64,000 nt of DNA. Origin: Azospirillum cavernae. Its GTDB lineage: Bacteria > Pseudomonadota > Alphaproteobacteria > Azospirillales > Azospirillaceae. Of this stretch, positions 50,273 through 58,986 are shown piece by piece. Under the pieces are notes generated by a model. That model worked only from the letters and a program-made list of their open reading frames with translations, was not told the DNA's origin and did not search any database. A program made the position numbers and the translations under genes. The stretch covers positions 2,125,001-2,189,000 of the forward strand of contig NZ_QYUL01000001.1 in assembly GCF_003590795.1 (NCBI RefSeq), given 5' to 3'. Position 1 is the first letter of the stretch; the number at the start of each line of letters is the position of its first letter.

Positions 50273-51310
50273 TCAATTCACCTGCACGAACATCGCGCCG
50301 TTGGCGCGGGAGGGGATGATGACGGGGGCCGACTGCATCAGGATCAGCCGTTGGGCCGGGTCCTTTTCGACCCACGACTTCGGGGCGTAGGCCAGCGGGC
50401 CATAGCCGTGATCCGGATCCAGGATCATGCCGAACGCGCGGGTGCCCTGAAGGTCGGGGCCGGTCAGCACCACCCCGCCGTCGGGGATCATCGGCTTCTC
50501 GACATTGTCGTCCGGGTCGATGAACCAGTCGTTGTAGAGCCACAGCCGGTATTGGCCCCAGACGCCCTTGGACACCGCGCCGCGCTGCACCTGCGTGCCA
50601 AGCTGGATGCTGTTGGCCCCGCCCTGGCCGGGGTACCAGTTGGCCGTCTTCAGAACCGGGTCCTTGATGAAGGCTTGCCAGCTCTTGGTCGTGAACACGA
50701 CGTCCGTCACCACCGCGCCCGACTTCTTCAGGACCAGCGTGGCCCAATTGTCGAGGTCGGTGGTCGGCGACGCCGTTTCGTTCTTGATGGCGTCGGCGGT
50801 CCAGCGGGCGACGCCCGACAGGGCCACGGTCAGGGCCGGATCGCGCTGGAAGTCGATCACCGTGGTCGGGAAGCCGTCGCCCTTGATGGTGACGGCGCCG
50901 GTGCACAGCGCCGACGACGCCATCCATTCCAGGCGGCGGTTCAGCATGTCGATCTGGTCGGCCATCTCCAGTTGGAGGTTGGCCATCTCGCGCTCGGCGC
51001 CGCTCAACTCGCCGCCGATCCGCTCGCCGATCTGGCGCCGCACCGGCCTGCGCAGATCGGGCGCGCGCTTGTCCTTGATGTAGGCGGGCTTGAACTCGTT
51101 GGTCTGCATCCGGCGGCTCTCAACGAGCTTGCCAGCGACCAGCGGCGAGACGAAGGGCGCCATGCGGCGCAGGCCGACGTCGACGTCGATGGCCACCGTC
51201 TCCTTGTCGCTGGTGACGATGTTCGGGAAGAAGCTGTCCAGCAGCCAGTTCTGCGCCGTTTTCAGGTTGGGAACCACGCCGACCAGGACGGCGGTGCTGT
51301 AAATGTCCAT
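50273..51310 (-). CDS. Major capsid protein E (lambda gpE family)
   Basis: 345 residues, about the length of lambda gpE (341). Family blocks: L-L-D-S-F-F-P-N-I-V-T-S-D-K-E-T-V-A-I-D, A-P-F-V-S-P-L-V-A-G-K, F-K-P-A-Y-I-K-D-K-R, and near the end G-P-L-A-Y-A-P-K-S-W-V-E-K-D-P and LILMQSAPVIIPSRANG. It is HK97-fold and forms the head shell. The frame is intact. Confidence 0.9.
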   Translation of the reverse strand: MDIYSTAVLVGVVPNLKTAQNWLLDSFFPNIVTSDKETVAIDVDVGLRRMAPFVSPLVAGKLVESRRMQTNEFKPAYIKDKRAPDLRRPVRRQIGERIGGELSGAEREMANLQLEMADQIDMLNRRLEWMASSALCTGAVTIKGDGFPTTVIDFQRDPALTVALSGVARWTADAIKNETASPTTDLDNWATLVLKKSGAVVTDVVFTTKSWQAFIKDPVLKTANWYPGQGGANSIQLGTQVQRGAVSKGVWGQYRLWLYNDWFIDPDDNVEKPMIPDGGVVLTGPDLQGTRAFGMILDPDHGYGPLAYAPKSWVEKDPAQRLILMQSAPVIIPSRANGAMFVQVN

Positions 51311-51324
51311 GGGAATGCCTCCAA

Positions 51325-51725
51325 TCAGGCCGGGTCGGCGGCCGAGACGGCCGTCTTGAGGTAAATGCCCGCGTCGCGCAGCGTGTCCTTGACGCTGTTG
51401 GCGGTGTGGCCGGCGCCCAAAACCAGACGACCGGCGTTGAATTCACCGGCGAGGTAGACGCCGAGCTTGTCGCCGCCGCTGGCGTCGACCGCGTCGGCCA
51501 GGATGACGGACGGCGCCTGGCTGCCGTCGTTGGCGGCGGCGGCGCTGAGGGTGTATTTGCCCGACGCGGTGATCTTGCCGACACCGCGCCACGGGCCAGA
51601 ACCTGGCCGCTGACCACGGTGACGGTGTCGGTCACGAGTTGCAGGCGACCAGCGATCGATTGGTCCGGCACGAACTCATTCGAGGCCGTGCCCGGCGCGA
51701 AGGGCGAGCTGGAGAGGGTGGTCAT
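51325..51725 (-). pseudogene. Head decoration protein D, frameshifted
   Basis: ATG 51725: P-F-A-P-G-T-A-S-N-E-F-V-P-D-Q-S-I-A-G-R-L-Q-L-V-T is the start of a lambda-D family protein. After VSGQVLARG a one-base shift near 51,585 is needed to go on with V-G-K-I-T-A-S-G-K-Y-T-L-S, then VILADAVDASGGDKLGVYLA and a TGA at 51325-51327. The restored protein is about 133 residues, normal for D-like decoration proteins that stabilise the filled head. Confidence 0.8.
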
Positions 51726-51735
51726 GGTCGGCTCC

Positions 51736-52341
51736 TCACTTCTTGGCCGCGCCGCTGGTGGCGCGGTTGTAGGCGTTGGTCATGCGCGCGACCGTTTCGG
51801 CGACGCTGCCCTTCTCCGGGCCGCCGCCGCCGTCGGGGCCGACGGCGGGGCTTTCGACATGGGCCATGCGCTCGCCCAGCCCGCGCTTGCCCTCTGGCTG
51901 GCCGGTGATGGCGACGCCCGCCATCACGGCGACGGCCTGCGCGGAACTGAGGTTGGTCGAGAAGGCGAGTTGAGCGGCGACGTGCGGCAGCCCGGCGGCC
52001 TGCGGGCTTGAGAAGATGGCGGCGCAACGCTTGCGCTCGTCGGACCGACCGGCGGCGTAGGTTTTTCCCTTCGCTCCCTTGGCCTTCTTCGCATCCTTCT
52101 TCTTCGTATCGTCCTCCGAATCGTCGTCCGATTCCTCAGCCTTGGCGTCAGGGTCTTCCTCCTCATCCCCGTCGCCCTCGCCGTCCCCGTCCTCCTCCGC
52201 CTCCTGCTCCTCGTCGTCCTCTTCGGCCCGCTTGGACTGTTCGTCCTCCTTGCGGTCCTCTTCGGCTCGCTTGCCCGAGGGGCGGCGGCCCAAGAGGTGG
52301 GCGAACGCGCCCGCCGCGCTCGCGAAAGGCGAGTGCTTCAT
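51736..52341 (-). CDS. Acidic scaffold-like head protein
   Basis: 201 residues from ATG 52341. A central block of about 60 residues is almost pure Glu/Asp/Lys (EEDDEEQEAEEDGDGEGDGD), followed by a lysine-rich patch and a helical domain with R-C-A-A-I-F-S-S-P-Q-A-A-G-L-P-H-V-A-A-Q-L-A-F-S-T. The latter is common at the C-terminus of S49 protease-scaffold proteins in alphaproteobacterial phages. The position between protease and decoration protein supports a scaffold role. Confidence 0.6.
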   Translation of the reverse strand: MKHSPFASAAGAFAHLLGRRPSGKRAEEDRKEDEQSKRAEEDDEEQEAEEDGDGEGDGDEEEDPDAKAEESDDDSEDDTKKKDAKKAKGAKGKTYAAGRSDERKRCAAIFSSPQAAGLPHVAAQLAFSTNLSSAQAVAVMAGVAITGQPEGKRGLGERMAHVESPAVGPDGGGGPEKGSVAETVARMTNAYNRATSGAAKK

Positions 52342-52368
52342 GATCGGTCTCCAGTGTGGTTTGGTGGG

Positions 52369-53183
52369 TTAGCCCAGCTCGTCGGAGCAGGCTCAGGAAG
52401 GCGGCGTCCGGCGCCAGAACTGCGTCCGCCAGCCCCAGATCGACGCCCTTTTGACCAGGAACGTCGCGCCTCGGTGTCCCGGACCTGGGCAGCCGAGAGG
52501 TTGCGGTTGCGCGCGACCGTTGTGACGAACAGGTCGCCATCATGTCCACATCGGCCTGGAAGCGCTCCCGTGCCTCCTTGGACAACGGAATCTCGGCATG
52601 GCCATCGGCCTTGGCGCGCCGTAGGTGATGAAACTCACCGCCAGGCCGAAGTCGGACAGGGCTTTGGACCAATCGACGTGCATCCAGATCACGCCGATGG
52701 ATCCGGTGCCGCCGGTTCGGGGTACAGACAGCCGACCGGGATCGGCAGAGGACGCCAGCGCGTAGGCCGCTGAATAGGCGCTTTCCGACAGGATGGAGGC
52801 GATCGGCTTGATGCCGCGCGACGCGTGGATCGTATCAGCCAGATCGAAGCATCCAGCCACCTCGCCGCCGGGACTGTCGATGTCCAACACAATGGCGCGA
52901 ACCTCGGAATCAGACAGGGCGGCCAAGAAGCCCCGACGGATCCAGTCATAGCCGGTCGCCCAGGAACAGCCCCCGCGCCTTGAAACAGAACCCCACGAAC
53001 AGGGATGATCGCCACTCCGTCAATCAGGCCATACTGCCGCTCCCGTTCGGCGGGCTGACCGAAGACCGCCTGCGGCGCCAGAGCCTCGCCGCGCAGCGCG
53101 GCGGCCAGCAGGTCCACCTCGGTTCGCACAAGCGCCAGCGGGCGGTTCGACAACCGCCGGGCAATGTCAAACATCTGGGTCAT
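52369..53183 (-). pseudogene. S49 (SppA/ClpP-like) head maturation protease, several frameshifts
   Basis: ATG 53183 (ATGA overlap with the portal stop). Recognisable blocks occur in different frames: ALAPQAVFGQPAERERQYGL and V-A-I-I-P-V-R-G; then SDSEVRAIVLDIDSPGGEVA and S-E-S-A-Y-S-A-A-Y-A-L-A-S (nucleophile Ser in ESAYSAAY); T-G-S-I-G-V-I; then PLSKEARERFQADVDMM; and G-L-A-D-A-V. Shifts are needed near 52,970, 52,622, 52,530 and at least once or twice near 52,450. Active-site residues remain visible but no single frame spans them, so the protease would not be made as read. Confidence 0.8.
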
Positions 53184-54829
53184 TGGGCGTCCGGTTTCTT
53201 CGGCGGCGCCGCCGCCTGGTTGGCGGGAATGTTCATCTTCGCCCAGCTGGGCGGTTCGAGACCCCGCTCCTTGAACCCCTGCATTTCGCGGGCGCGCTGG
53301 TCGAGCACCTCCTCCCAATCCTGGCCGGTGTTTTCCGCGCACTCCTCTTCCAAGGTGCTGAGCGCGGCGTCCATCCCGAGAACCGCGCCCTGCTTTTCGG
53401 CCACCGGATCGATCCAACCTCGGCCCGGCCCCATCCAGCGGCATCGGCTGTACGCGCCACGGGCGTCGAGGTAGTCGGGGACGACGCCGGACGGCATCGG
53501 CAGGTTATCGACCTCCATGGCTTCCTCCAGCCAGGCGGCGTAGACCTTCGAGGCGAATCCCACGGCAAAGTCGGTGCGACGCCGCGTCAGCGTCTTCCAC
53601 GCTTCAAGGAGGGCGGCGCGGGCGCTGGAATAATTGACGTCCGACCAATCGTTGCTGAGCTGCTGCGCGCTGATGCCGATCCCAGCGGCGGCGTTGCGCA
53701 ACACCGCCCCCTCGAACGCCGCGAAGTTGCTGGTGGGGCGGGCCGCCGCCACCGTGTTGATGGATTCGCCGGGGAACAGGATCGGCATCCGGACCCCGCC
53801 CAGCGCCGTGCGGCGTTCCTTGTGGTAGTCGGCGCGGGCGTCCTGGTAGGCCCCGACGCCATCCCCAGCGCCGAGGGCGTCCTGCACCACCGACGGGTCG
53901 TGCGGGCTGGTGATGTAGGCGCCGAAAATCGCGTTGACGATCGCGGCGTCCAGCTCGGTGCCATCATATTTGATGAGCATTTTGAGCCGCTGGATCACCG
54001 GGGTCAGCACCCCGGCGCCGCCGCGATGCTGCTCGCCCCGCTCCGCGTCAAAGTCATGGACGATGAGCGGGCGCCCCCAATCGGTTTCGCGTGGGATGCG
54101 CGACCAGGCGACGCTGTCGCTTCCCGAATACCAATCATTCTGATGGGCCTTGCGGACGTGGTAGGCGACCGCCGCCCCATGTTCGTCAATCTCGACGCCG
54201 CCGCGCAGATGGCGCTGGTCAAACTGCATCTGCGGGTTGGACAGCCGGTCCGGGTCGATCAGCTGCACCACGGTGCAATATTTCGCTCGACCGCGCCCAA
54301 TCCGCTCCGGCATCCACGGCAGGCCGGCCAGGGCGTCGCCATCGACCAGCTTGTGTCGGAACGCCAGACGGAGCAGCTGCGCCATGCTGCGTTGCCGCTG
54401 CGCGTCGCAGTAATGACCAGGATCGTCCGCCCACGTGCGCCAGCCCGCTTCCACCGCGCGCCCAAACGCGTCGGCCCAGGCCGCGTCGAATCCCTTGTTG
54501 CCGGTCATCAGGGCGAGCGCCCGGTAATCGGGCTTGGCGATCGGTCGGAAGGTCGCGCCGACCGCGTTGTCCAGAATGCGGGTGACGGCTCCAGAGGCCC
54601 AGCCGTCGTTGCGCACCAGGTCCCGCACCCGCGACACGATGCGGTCGCGGTACGGGGTCAGGTCGCTGTCCGCAGAGCCAAGATAGGGCTGCCACGCGGC
54701 CAGATGCTCGCCCTGGGTGTCGGCGGCGTCGTAGGGGGTCGAACCGCCACCGGCCAGCATCGAGGCGCGCCGGGGCGGCGCGGACAGCGGCGTGACGCCG
54801 TCCGGCCCGTAGAGAATGACGTTGGTCAT
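53180..54829 (-). CDS. Lambda-type phage portal protein (gpB family)
   Basis: 549 residues from ATG 54829. Family blocks: S-A-D-S-D-L, Y-R-D-R-I-V-S-R-V-R-D-L-V-R-N-D-G-W-A-S-G-A-V, GWRTWADDPGHYCDAQ, R-L-S-N-P, H-D-F-D-A-E-R-G-E-Q-H-R-G, Y-D-G-T-E-L-D-A-A-I-V-N-A and ISAQQLSNDWSDVNYSSARA, all typical of gpB portals. It forms the dodecameric ring through which DNA enters the head. Intact. Confidence 0.9.
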   Translation of the reverse strand: MTNVILYGPDGVTPLSAPPRRASMLAGGGSTPYDAADTQGEHLAAWQPYLGSADSDLTPYRDRIVSRVRDLVRNDGWASGAVTRILDNAVGATFRPIAKPDYRALALMTGNKGFDAAWADAFGRAVEAGWRTWADDPGHYCDAQRQRSMAQLLRLAFRHKLVDGDALAGLPWMPERIGRGRAKYCTVVQLIDPDRLSNPQMQFDQRHLRGGVEIDEHGAAVAYHVRKAHQNDWYSGSDSVAWSRIPRETDWGRPLIVHDFDAERGEQHRGGAGVLTPVIQRLKMLIKYDGTELDAAIVNAIFGAYITSPHDPSVVQDALGAGDGVGAYQDARADYHKERRTALGGVRMPILFPGESINTVAAARPTSNFAAFEGAVLRNAAAGIGISAQQLSNDWSDVNYSSARAALLEAWKTLTRRRTDFAVGFASKVYAAWLEEAMEVDNLPMPSGVVPDYLDARGAYSRCRWMGPGRGWIDPVAEKQGAVLGMDAALSTLEEECAENTGQDWEEVLDQRAREMQGFKERGLEPPSWAKMNIPANQAAAPPKKPDAQ

Positions 54830-54836
54830 GGCGGCC

Positions 54837-55097
54837 TTACCGATAGAGGAAGCTGACGGCTCGACGACTGGAGCCGATGCCAAGCTGACGCTGGATCGCC
54901 TGGATCAGCGCCGTGATCTGCGGCAGATCGGTCGGCTGATAGGTGATCGAGCGGGAGCCGTTGCCCTGCGCGTAGGAGACGGAGACCACTTTCTGACCGA
55001 TCTGGAGGTCGATGTAGGCCTTCTGCGCGGTGGCGAGCGCGGCGCGCAATTGCGCCTCGGTCATCCCGGCCAGGATGCCGCTGGACGTGTCGATCAT
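54837..55097 (-). CDS. gpW-like head-tail joining protein
   Basis: 86 residues from ATG 55097. gpW family pattern: M-T-E-A-Q-L-R-A-A-L-A-T-A-Q-K-A-Y-I-D-L-Q-I-G-Q-K-V, then V-S-Y-A-Q-G-N-G-S-R-S-I-T-Y and a final helix. It lies between terminase and portal genes as in lambda (A-W-B). It would plug or extend the portal after packaging. Confidence 0.8.
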   Translation of the reverse strand: MIDTSSGILAGMTEAQLRAALATAQKAYIDLQIGQKVVSVSYAQGNGSRSITYQPTDLPQITALIQAIQRQLGIGSSRRAVSFLYR

Positions 55098-55107
55098 GTC
55101 AGGTCCT

Positions 55108-57213
55108 TCAGGCCAGGCGGCTGGACAGGCTGCGCCGGGGCGACGGCGGTTGCGGAACGCCCGCAACGGCGGAAACGACGGTCGCCAGGGTCGAAAAGAC
55201 CGAAGCGACCTCTGCGGCCTTCACCTGCTCGGGGGTGAAGACCAGGGAATTTTCATCCCATGGCGCGGCCCAGCTCGGCGGTCGCTCCCAATTGATGCGG
55301 TTCAGGCCGTGCAGGTGCGCGACGACATGGTTGCCGACCATGGTGTCCAAGGCCTCGTTGCGCGCTGACCGGCTGTGCTTCTCCCATCGGCCCGACGGCA
55401 GCCGGATCTCGGCGACCAGCTGCTCGAACCAGGGGTGCGGCGGCGCTTTCGCCCGCAACGCCGCCGGGAAATGGACCGACCAGGGGCCGTCATCCGCCTT
55501 TTGGAGCTGACCGTTCAGGTCATCCTTGAAGGTGTTTGGGTTGAACACCGCCACGGGCACCGTGCCGTTCGAGCCGAATTTCTTGTTCGCTTGGGCCGAG
55601 GTGTCCGGGTAGGTCACGCTCAACCGTGGCGCCATCAACGCGGAGCTGCCTTTGGTCGGGATGACCGAATAGACGTCACGCCCGGCGATCGTGCCGAACC
55701 GCTTCACCAGTTGGCGCTTCCGCCACCGCGTCCAGGCGTCATAGGCTTGCTGGCTCACGCCGGGCTGGCCGCCGGAGTCGTAGCCGACGGCGCGAAGCGC
55801 CATGTGGCGACCGGAGCCGTCAGCCAGCGGGTAGGTCTTCAGCACCACCGCCTCCACCAGCTGGTCCCAATCCTCCGGGCTGGTGGCCGGGTCGCCAGCG
55901 ACCCGAAATCGGTCGATCACCCAGCTTTCCCCTTTCACGCCCCAACCCCGCACCAGGATGTCGAAATGCGCGATTTGGACGTCCCAGAAAGCGGTGATGA
56001 AGCGGACCCCTTCCGGCACGGCGCCAAGGCGCAGATCGGTCGAGCAACGGTCGGCGATGTCCGTCCCCAGCAGAAGCCCGACGCTGCGCGGCGGGGCGTA
56101 GGGGATGCCGAACTGCTTCACGATGACCTGGCGCAGCGTCTCGTCTTCGCCGGTCATCTCGAATTCGCGCTCCGCCTTGGCCTTGGCGCGGGCGAGCGCG
56201 CCGATGCCGCCCAAAACGAAAGGCGACATCGTGCCGGTGATCCAGAACCCGGCGGTGGCGCGCCGCGCCCGTTCGCCGGTGACGACGCCGTCCTCCGCGA
56301 TGGTTTGGCCGTCCCCCACCCAGCGACCGCTGGCGAGCATGCCACGGCGTTCCGCGTCGCTGATCCGGCATTGGCTGACCGGGCACAGCAAGCGGGCTTC
56401 GGCCTCGATGTCGTCGAGCGTGCCCTCCTCCGGGTAGTCCAGCGCCATGACGCGGGCCGCGATCGGCGCCGGTGACGACCAGGCCCCGCAATGCGGACAG
56501 CGCCAGTACCAGACCCGCCGGTCGCTGTCGGCGTACATGGCCATGATTCCCTCCGACCAGTCGCGGGCGGGATTCATGCCCTTGGCCTTGTCGGGGTGGC
56601 TCACGGCCAGGATCATCGACTGCCGACCGAAGGTCTGGCGGCGGATGTCCAGCAGGGCCTTGACGTCGCCCATCTCGCCATAGGCGTCGATCTCGTCGGC
56701 GACGATGCGCGGCGCGGACTTGTTGATCAGGTTGCGCTTGGTCGCAGGCAGGAACTCCGCGCGCATGGTGCGGAAATTCTTGAAGTGCAGGCTGTCGTCG
56801 ACCGACCGCGTCCCAAGGCGGGACGCCATGTCCTCATGCGCCTCGATCATCGGGTTGATGCGCGACTTGACGTAGGCCTCCACCGCCTGGTCGGTCTGCA
56901 TGTACCAAAGCAGGTTGGCCGGGTCCGACGCGACGGCGTGCAGCAGCCAATTCTCCGCGATGGTGGTCTTCGCGCTCTGGCCCGGCCCGATCACGGCGAC
57001 GGTCAGGTGATCCAGCGAGGTCAGGCACTCCATCGGCTCGACGACGTAGGGCACCTGGTCGTTGCGCCATTTGCCGACAAAGCCGCCGCCCTCGTTGGCC
57101 AGCACCCGCCGCATCTCGGCGAACTCCGCCACAGTCCGACGCTCTGGGGGCTTCAGGGCGGCCAGGGCCTCCTCGGCCAAGACCCAAGCCGACGCGAACT
57201 CAGGTTCGGTCAT
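55108..57213 (-). CDS. Terminase large subunit, GpA family
   Basis: 701 residues. ATPase domain: adenine-binding/Walker A-like VIGPGQSAKTT near 73-83, Walker B region with R-I-V-A-D-E-I-D-A-Y near 170, and a zinc-ribbon-like C-P-H-C (RCPHCGAW) plus a further cysteine pair. Nuclease domain in the C-terminal half: T-A-F-W-D-V-Q-I-A-H-F, D-S-G-G-Q-P-G, and H-P-W-F-E-Q-L near the end. Packs DNA at cos ends in lambda-type phages. Its start overlaps the small-subunit stop by 14 bases. Intact. Confidence 0.92.
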   Translation of the reverse strand: MTEPEFASAWVLAEEALAALKPPERRTVAEFAEMRRVLANEGGGFVGKWRNDQVPYVVEPMECLTSLDHLTVAVIGPGQSAKTTIAENWLLHAVASDPANLLWYMQTDQAVEAYVKSRINPMIEAHEDMASRLGTRSVDDSLHFKNFRTMRAEFLPATKRNLINKSAPRIVADEIDAYGEMGDVKALLDIRRQTFGRQSMILAVSHPDKAKGMNPARDWSEGIMAMYADSDRRVWYWRCPHCGAWSSPAPIAARVMALDYPEEGTLDDIEAEARLLCPVSQCRISDAERRGMLASGRWVGDGQTIAEDGVVTGERARRATAGFWITGTMSPFVLGGIGALARAKAKAEREFEMTGEDETLRQVIVKQFGIPYAPPRSVGLLLGTDIADRCSTDLRLGAVPEGVRFITAFWDVQIAHFDILVRGWGVKGESWVIDRFRVAGDPATSPEDWDQLVEAVVLKTYPLADGSGRHMALRAVGYDSGGQPGVSQQAYDAWTRWRKRQLVKRFGTIAGRDVYSVIPTKGSSALMAPRLSVTYPDTSAQANKKFGSNGTVPVAVFNPNTFKDDLNGQLQKADDGPWSVHFPAALRAKAPPHPWFEQLVAEIRLPSGRWEKHSRSARNEALDTMVGNHVVAHLHGLNRINWERPPSWAAPWDENSLVFTPEQVKAAEVASVFSTLATVVSAVAGVPQPPSPRRSLSSRLA

Positions 57214-57871
57214 CCCGCAACGCCTTTTGAAGGTCGATCACCATTTGGCCGCGCAGATCGTCGACCAGTTCCCGCAACACCGGCAGGGCGTCCTCGTCCA
57301 GGCCGAGCCGCTTGACCATCAAGACGGGGATGCCGTCGATCCCCTTGGACAGGCGAGACAGCAGGGTGGCCAGCACCGTGCGCATCTCCTCCGCCTCCAC
57401 CAACTCATCCCGAGAAAGGCGGAGCTTGTCCTCCAGCATCGCCGCCTGGGCGGCGTCCTTGCGCTGCTTGGCCGTGCTCTCACCGGCGTGCTGGGCGGGC
57501 GCTCGCCGACGCGCCGGGGGCGGGTCATCGTCGATCTCCTCCAGGTCGACATCGACATCGTCGCTCGGCGGAGGCGGCGCCGGGCGACGTGGCGGCGGTC
57601 GGGGCCGGGCGGATCGGGGAGGAGGAGCGGGTGGCTCCTCTGGATCCAGATAGGCCCGGACCGCCGCCAGATCGAACTCCCAACCACCGGCTTTCGTGCC
57701 GCGCGTCACCACCGGGAAGCGGGCGTCGGACTCCAGCCGCCGGTCCAGCTTGGGCCGGGTCCAGCCCAGCGCTTCCGCCAGGGCCGCTTTCCCGATCATC
57801 GCGGCGGGCGTGTAACGCGGCGGTGTAACGCCGGTCGATCCGGGCGTTACACGCTTCGCAGATGAGTGCAT
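57200..57871 (-). CDS. Terminase small subunit, Nu1-like (DUF1441 type)
   Basis: 223 residues from ATG 57871, which has CGGAG nine bases upstream. The winged-helix DNA-binding region (about 25-75) has G-K-A-A-L-A-E-A-L-G-W-T-R-P-K-L-D-R-R-L. A proline/arginine- and aspartate-rich linker (75-130) and a C-terminal helical region that contacts the large subunit follow. An internal ATG at 57799 (M-I-G-K-A-A-L) is the usual family start but has no ribosome site. The extra N-terminus (VTPGSTGVTPPRYTP) is simply the translation of the GTGTAACG repeats. Confidence 0.75.
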   Translation of the reverse strand: MHSSAKRVTPGSTGVTPPRYTPAAMIGKAALAEALGWTRPKLDRRLESDARFPVVTRGTKAGGWEFDLAAVRAYLDPEEPPAPPPRSARPRPPPRRPAPPPPSDDVDVDLEEIDDDPPPARRRAPAQHAGESTAKQRKDAAQAAMLEDKLRLSRDELVEAEEMRTVLATLLSRLSKGIDGIPVLMVKRLGLDEDALPVLRELVDDLRGQMVIDLQKALRDDRT

Positions 57872-57927
57872 TGATTTCGCTCCGCTTTTTCCCTCCTGCG
57901 GGAGCGTGTAACGGACCGTGTAACACG
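57808..57927. repeat. Cluster of CGTGTAACG repeats at the terminase promoter region
   Basis: Copies of GTGTAACG/GTGTAACA: GCGTGTAACG 57808-57817, CGGTGTAACG 57821-57830, inverted CGTTACACG 57845-57853, CGTGTAACG 57905-57913, CGTGTAACACG 57917-57927. Five copies in 120 bases, with both orientations. The same motif clusters at 60431-60550. Probably binding sites of a phage regulator or initiator. Confidence 0.75.
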
Positions 57928-58029
57928 TTTTTTTTGCTCAACGAGAGCCAGAGCCTGCGGTGTGCAATGCCCGCGTGTGCCAACCCCCTTGGGAAGGACC
58001 CATTGAGGGGGGCGCCCCCTCCGGCCCCA

Positions 58030-58737
58030 TCACTTCCTTGCTGTCGCCAGAGCCGCGCCCATGGCCTTGTCGAACTCGGCCTTCAGCGAGGCCCGCACCA
58101 CGTCCTTGGCCCGCTCGCTGTAGCCCAGGCGCTGCTTGACGGGCAGCGCGTCGCCGAACCGGACCAGCAGCTTCAGCCCGGTCAGCACGCCGTCCACCTT
58201 CCGCAGCTTGCCCTTGGTCCCGTAATCGCGCCAATAGCCGCGCTTGGGGTCCGCCCGCCGGTAGTCCCGCTTCGGTCGCCGCCAGACCCCGCTGACCGTC
58301 TGGCCAGAGCGGAAGTTGATGGTCCCGACGAAGGTGTCGGGCCGGGCGGCCAACCGGCGGAGCTTGCCCTTGGGCAGGTTGCCGTACTGGTTCAGATCGA
58401 CCGCCTTCGGGTTGAACAGCGTGCCGCCTCGCTTGGAAGGCGGCAGGTGATGCTGACCGCCCGTCTCGAAGGGTTCCAGATACTGCGCCGCGATGTCCTT
58501 GACGAAGACCGTGGCCGTCAAGTCCGCCTTCTTCGCCGCCGTCACGCCGATCGAGCGCTGCGTGAACAGCGTCGGTCGGTCAAAGACTTCGCTGAGAGCA
58601 TCCTTTTCGGCCCTTTGGACCCGCTTCGCCACGGCGGTCAAGGCGCGGGCGGTTGCAAAGGGAATTTGCTTCTTGGCCAGATCGCTCAGCGTTGTCTGAA
58701 GCGGCTTCAGGTCCGCTTTGACATCGATGTCAAACAC
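58030..58737 (-). CDS. Phage structural protein, tail-completion (gpZ/gp10)-like
   Basis: 235 residues. It begins MFDIDVKADLKPLQTTLSDL, followed by F-A-T-A-R-A-L-T-A-V-A-K-R-V-Q, a pattern seen at the start of minor tail/tail-completion proteins. The middle has F-T-Q-R-S-I-G-V-T and ETGGQHHLPPSKRG; the end is basic and helical. The position upstream of the terminase is unusual for a tail-completion gene. Assignment is by general resemblance only. Confidence 0.5.
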   Translation of the reverse strand: MFDIDVKADLKPLQTTLSDLAKKQIPFATARALTAVAKRVQRAEKDALSEVFDRPTLFTQRSIGVTAAKKADLTATVFVKDIAAQYLEPFETGGQHHLPPSKRGGTLFNPKAVDLNQYGNLPKGKLRRLAARPDTFVGTINFRSGQTVSGVWRRPKRDYRRADPKRGYWRDYGTKGKLRKVDGVLTGLKLLVRFGDALPVKQRLGYSERAKDVVRASLKAEFDKAMGAALATARK

Positions 58738-58743
58738 AGCCCT

Positions 58744-58986
58744 TCACCGTTCACCCGTGAACGATTCCGCCAGCCGGTTCCGTCGGCGGCGGTCGCGAAA
58801 ATCCAAGGCCAACAGAACCAACCGGCCAAGGACGAGAACCACCGTGCCCCAGAACGCCAGCTCCTGGGCTGGACCGCGCAGCGCGTCCAACCACAGCCCC
58901 ATCGTCGAGAACAAAGCGACGATCACCCCGTCGACCGTAGCCCGACCGTTGAGACCGTGCACCAGGTCATCCAGTTGCATGGTCAT
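58744..58986 (-). CDS. Small two-pass membrane protein of the prophage
   Basis: 80 residues from ATG 58986 (ATGA overlap with the methyltransferase stop). Two hydrophobic segments, about 19-37 (VDGVIVALFSTMGLWLDAL) and 42-62 (AQELAFWGTVVLVLGRLVLL), and a basic tail (FRDRRRRNRL). The size and two-segment plan suit a holin, and no other holin is visible, but it is far from the lysis genes. Confidence 0.5.
   Translation of the reverse strand: MTMQLDDLVHGLNGRATVDGVIVALFSTMGLWLDALRGPAQELAFWGTVVLVLGRLVLLALDFRDRRRRNRLAESFTGER

Noticed and set aside
57799..57801. Terminase small subunit start at the internal ATG (57799)
   Set aside because: It fits the usual family N-terminus but has no ribosome site; the upstream ATG 57871 has CGGAG at good spacing. 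Left open as an alternative.
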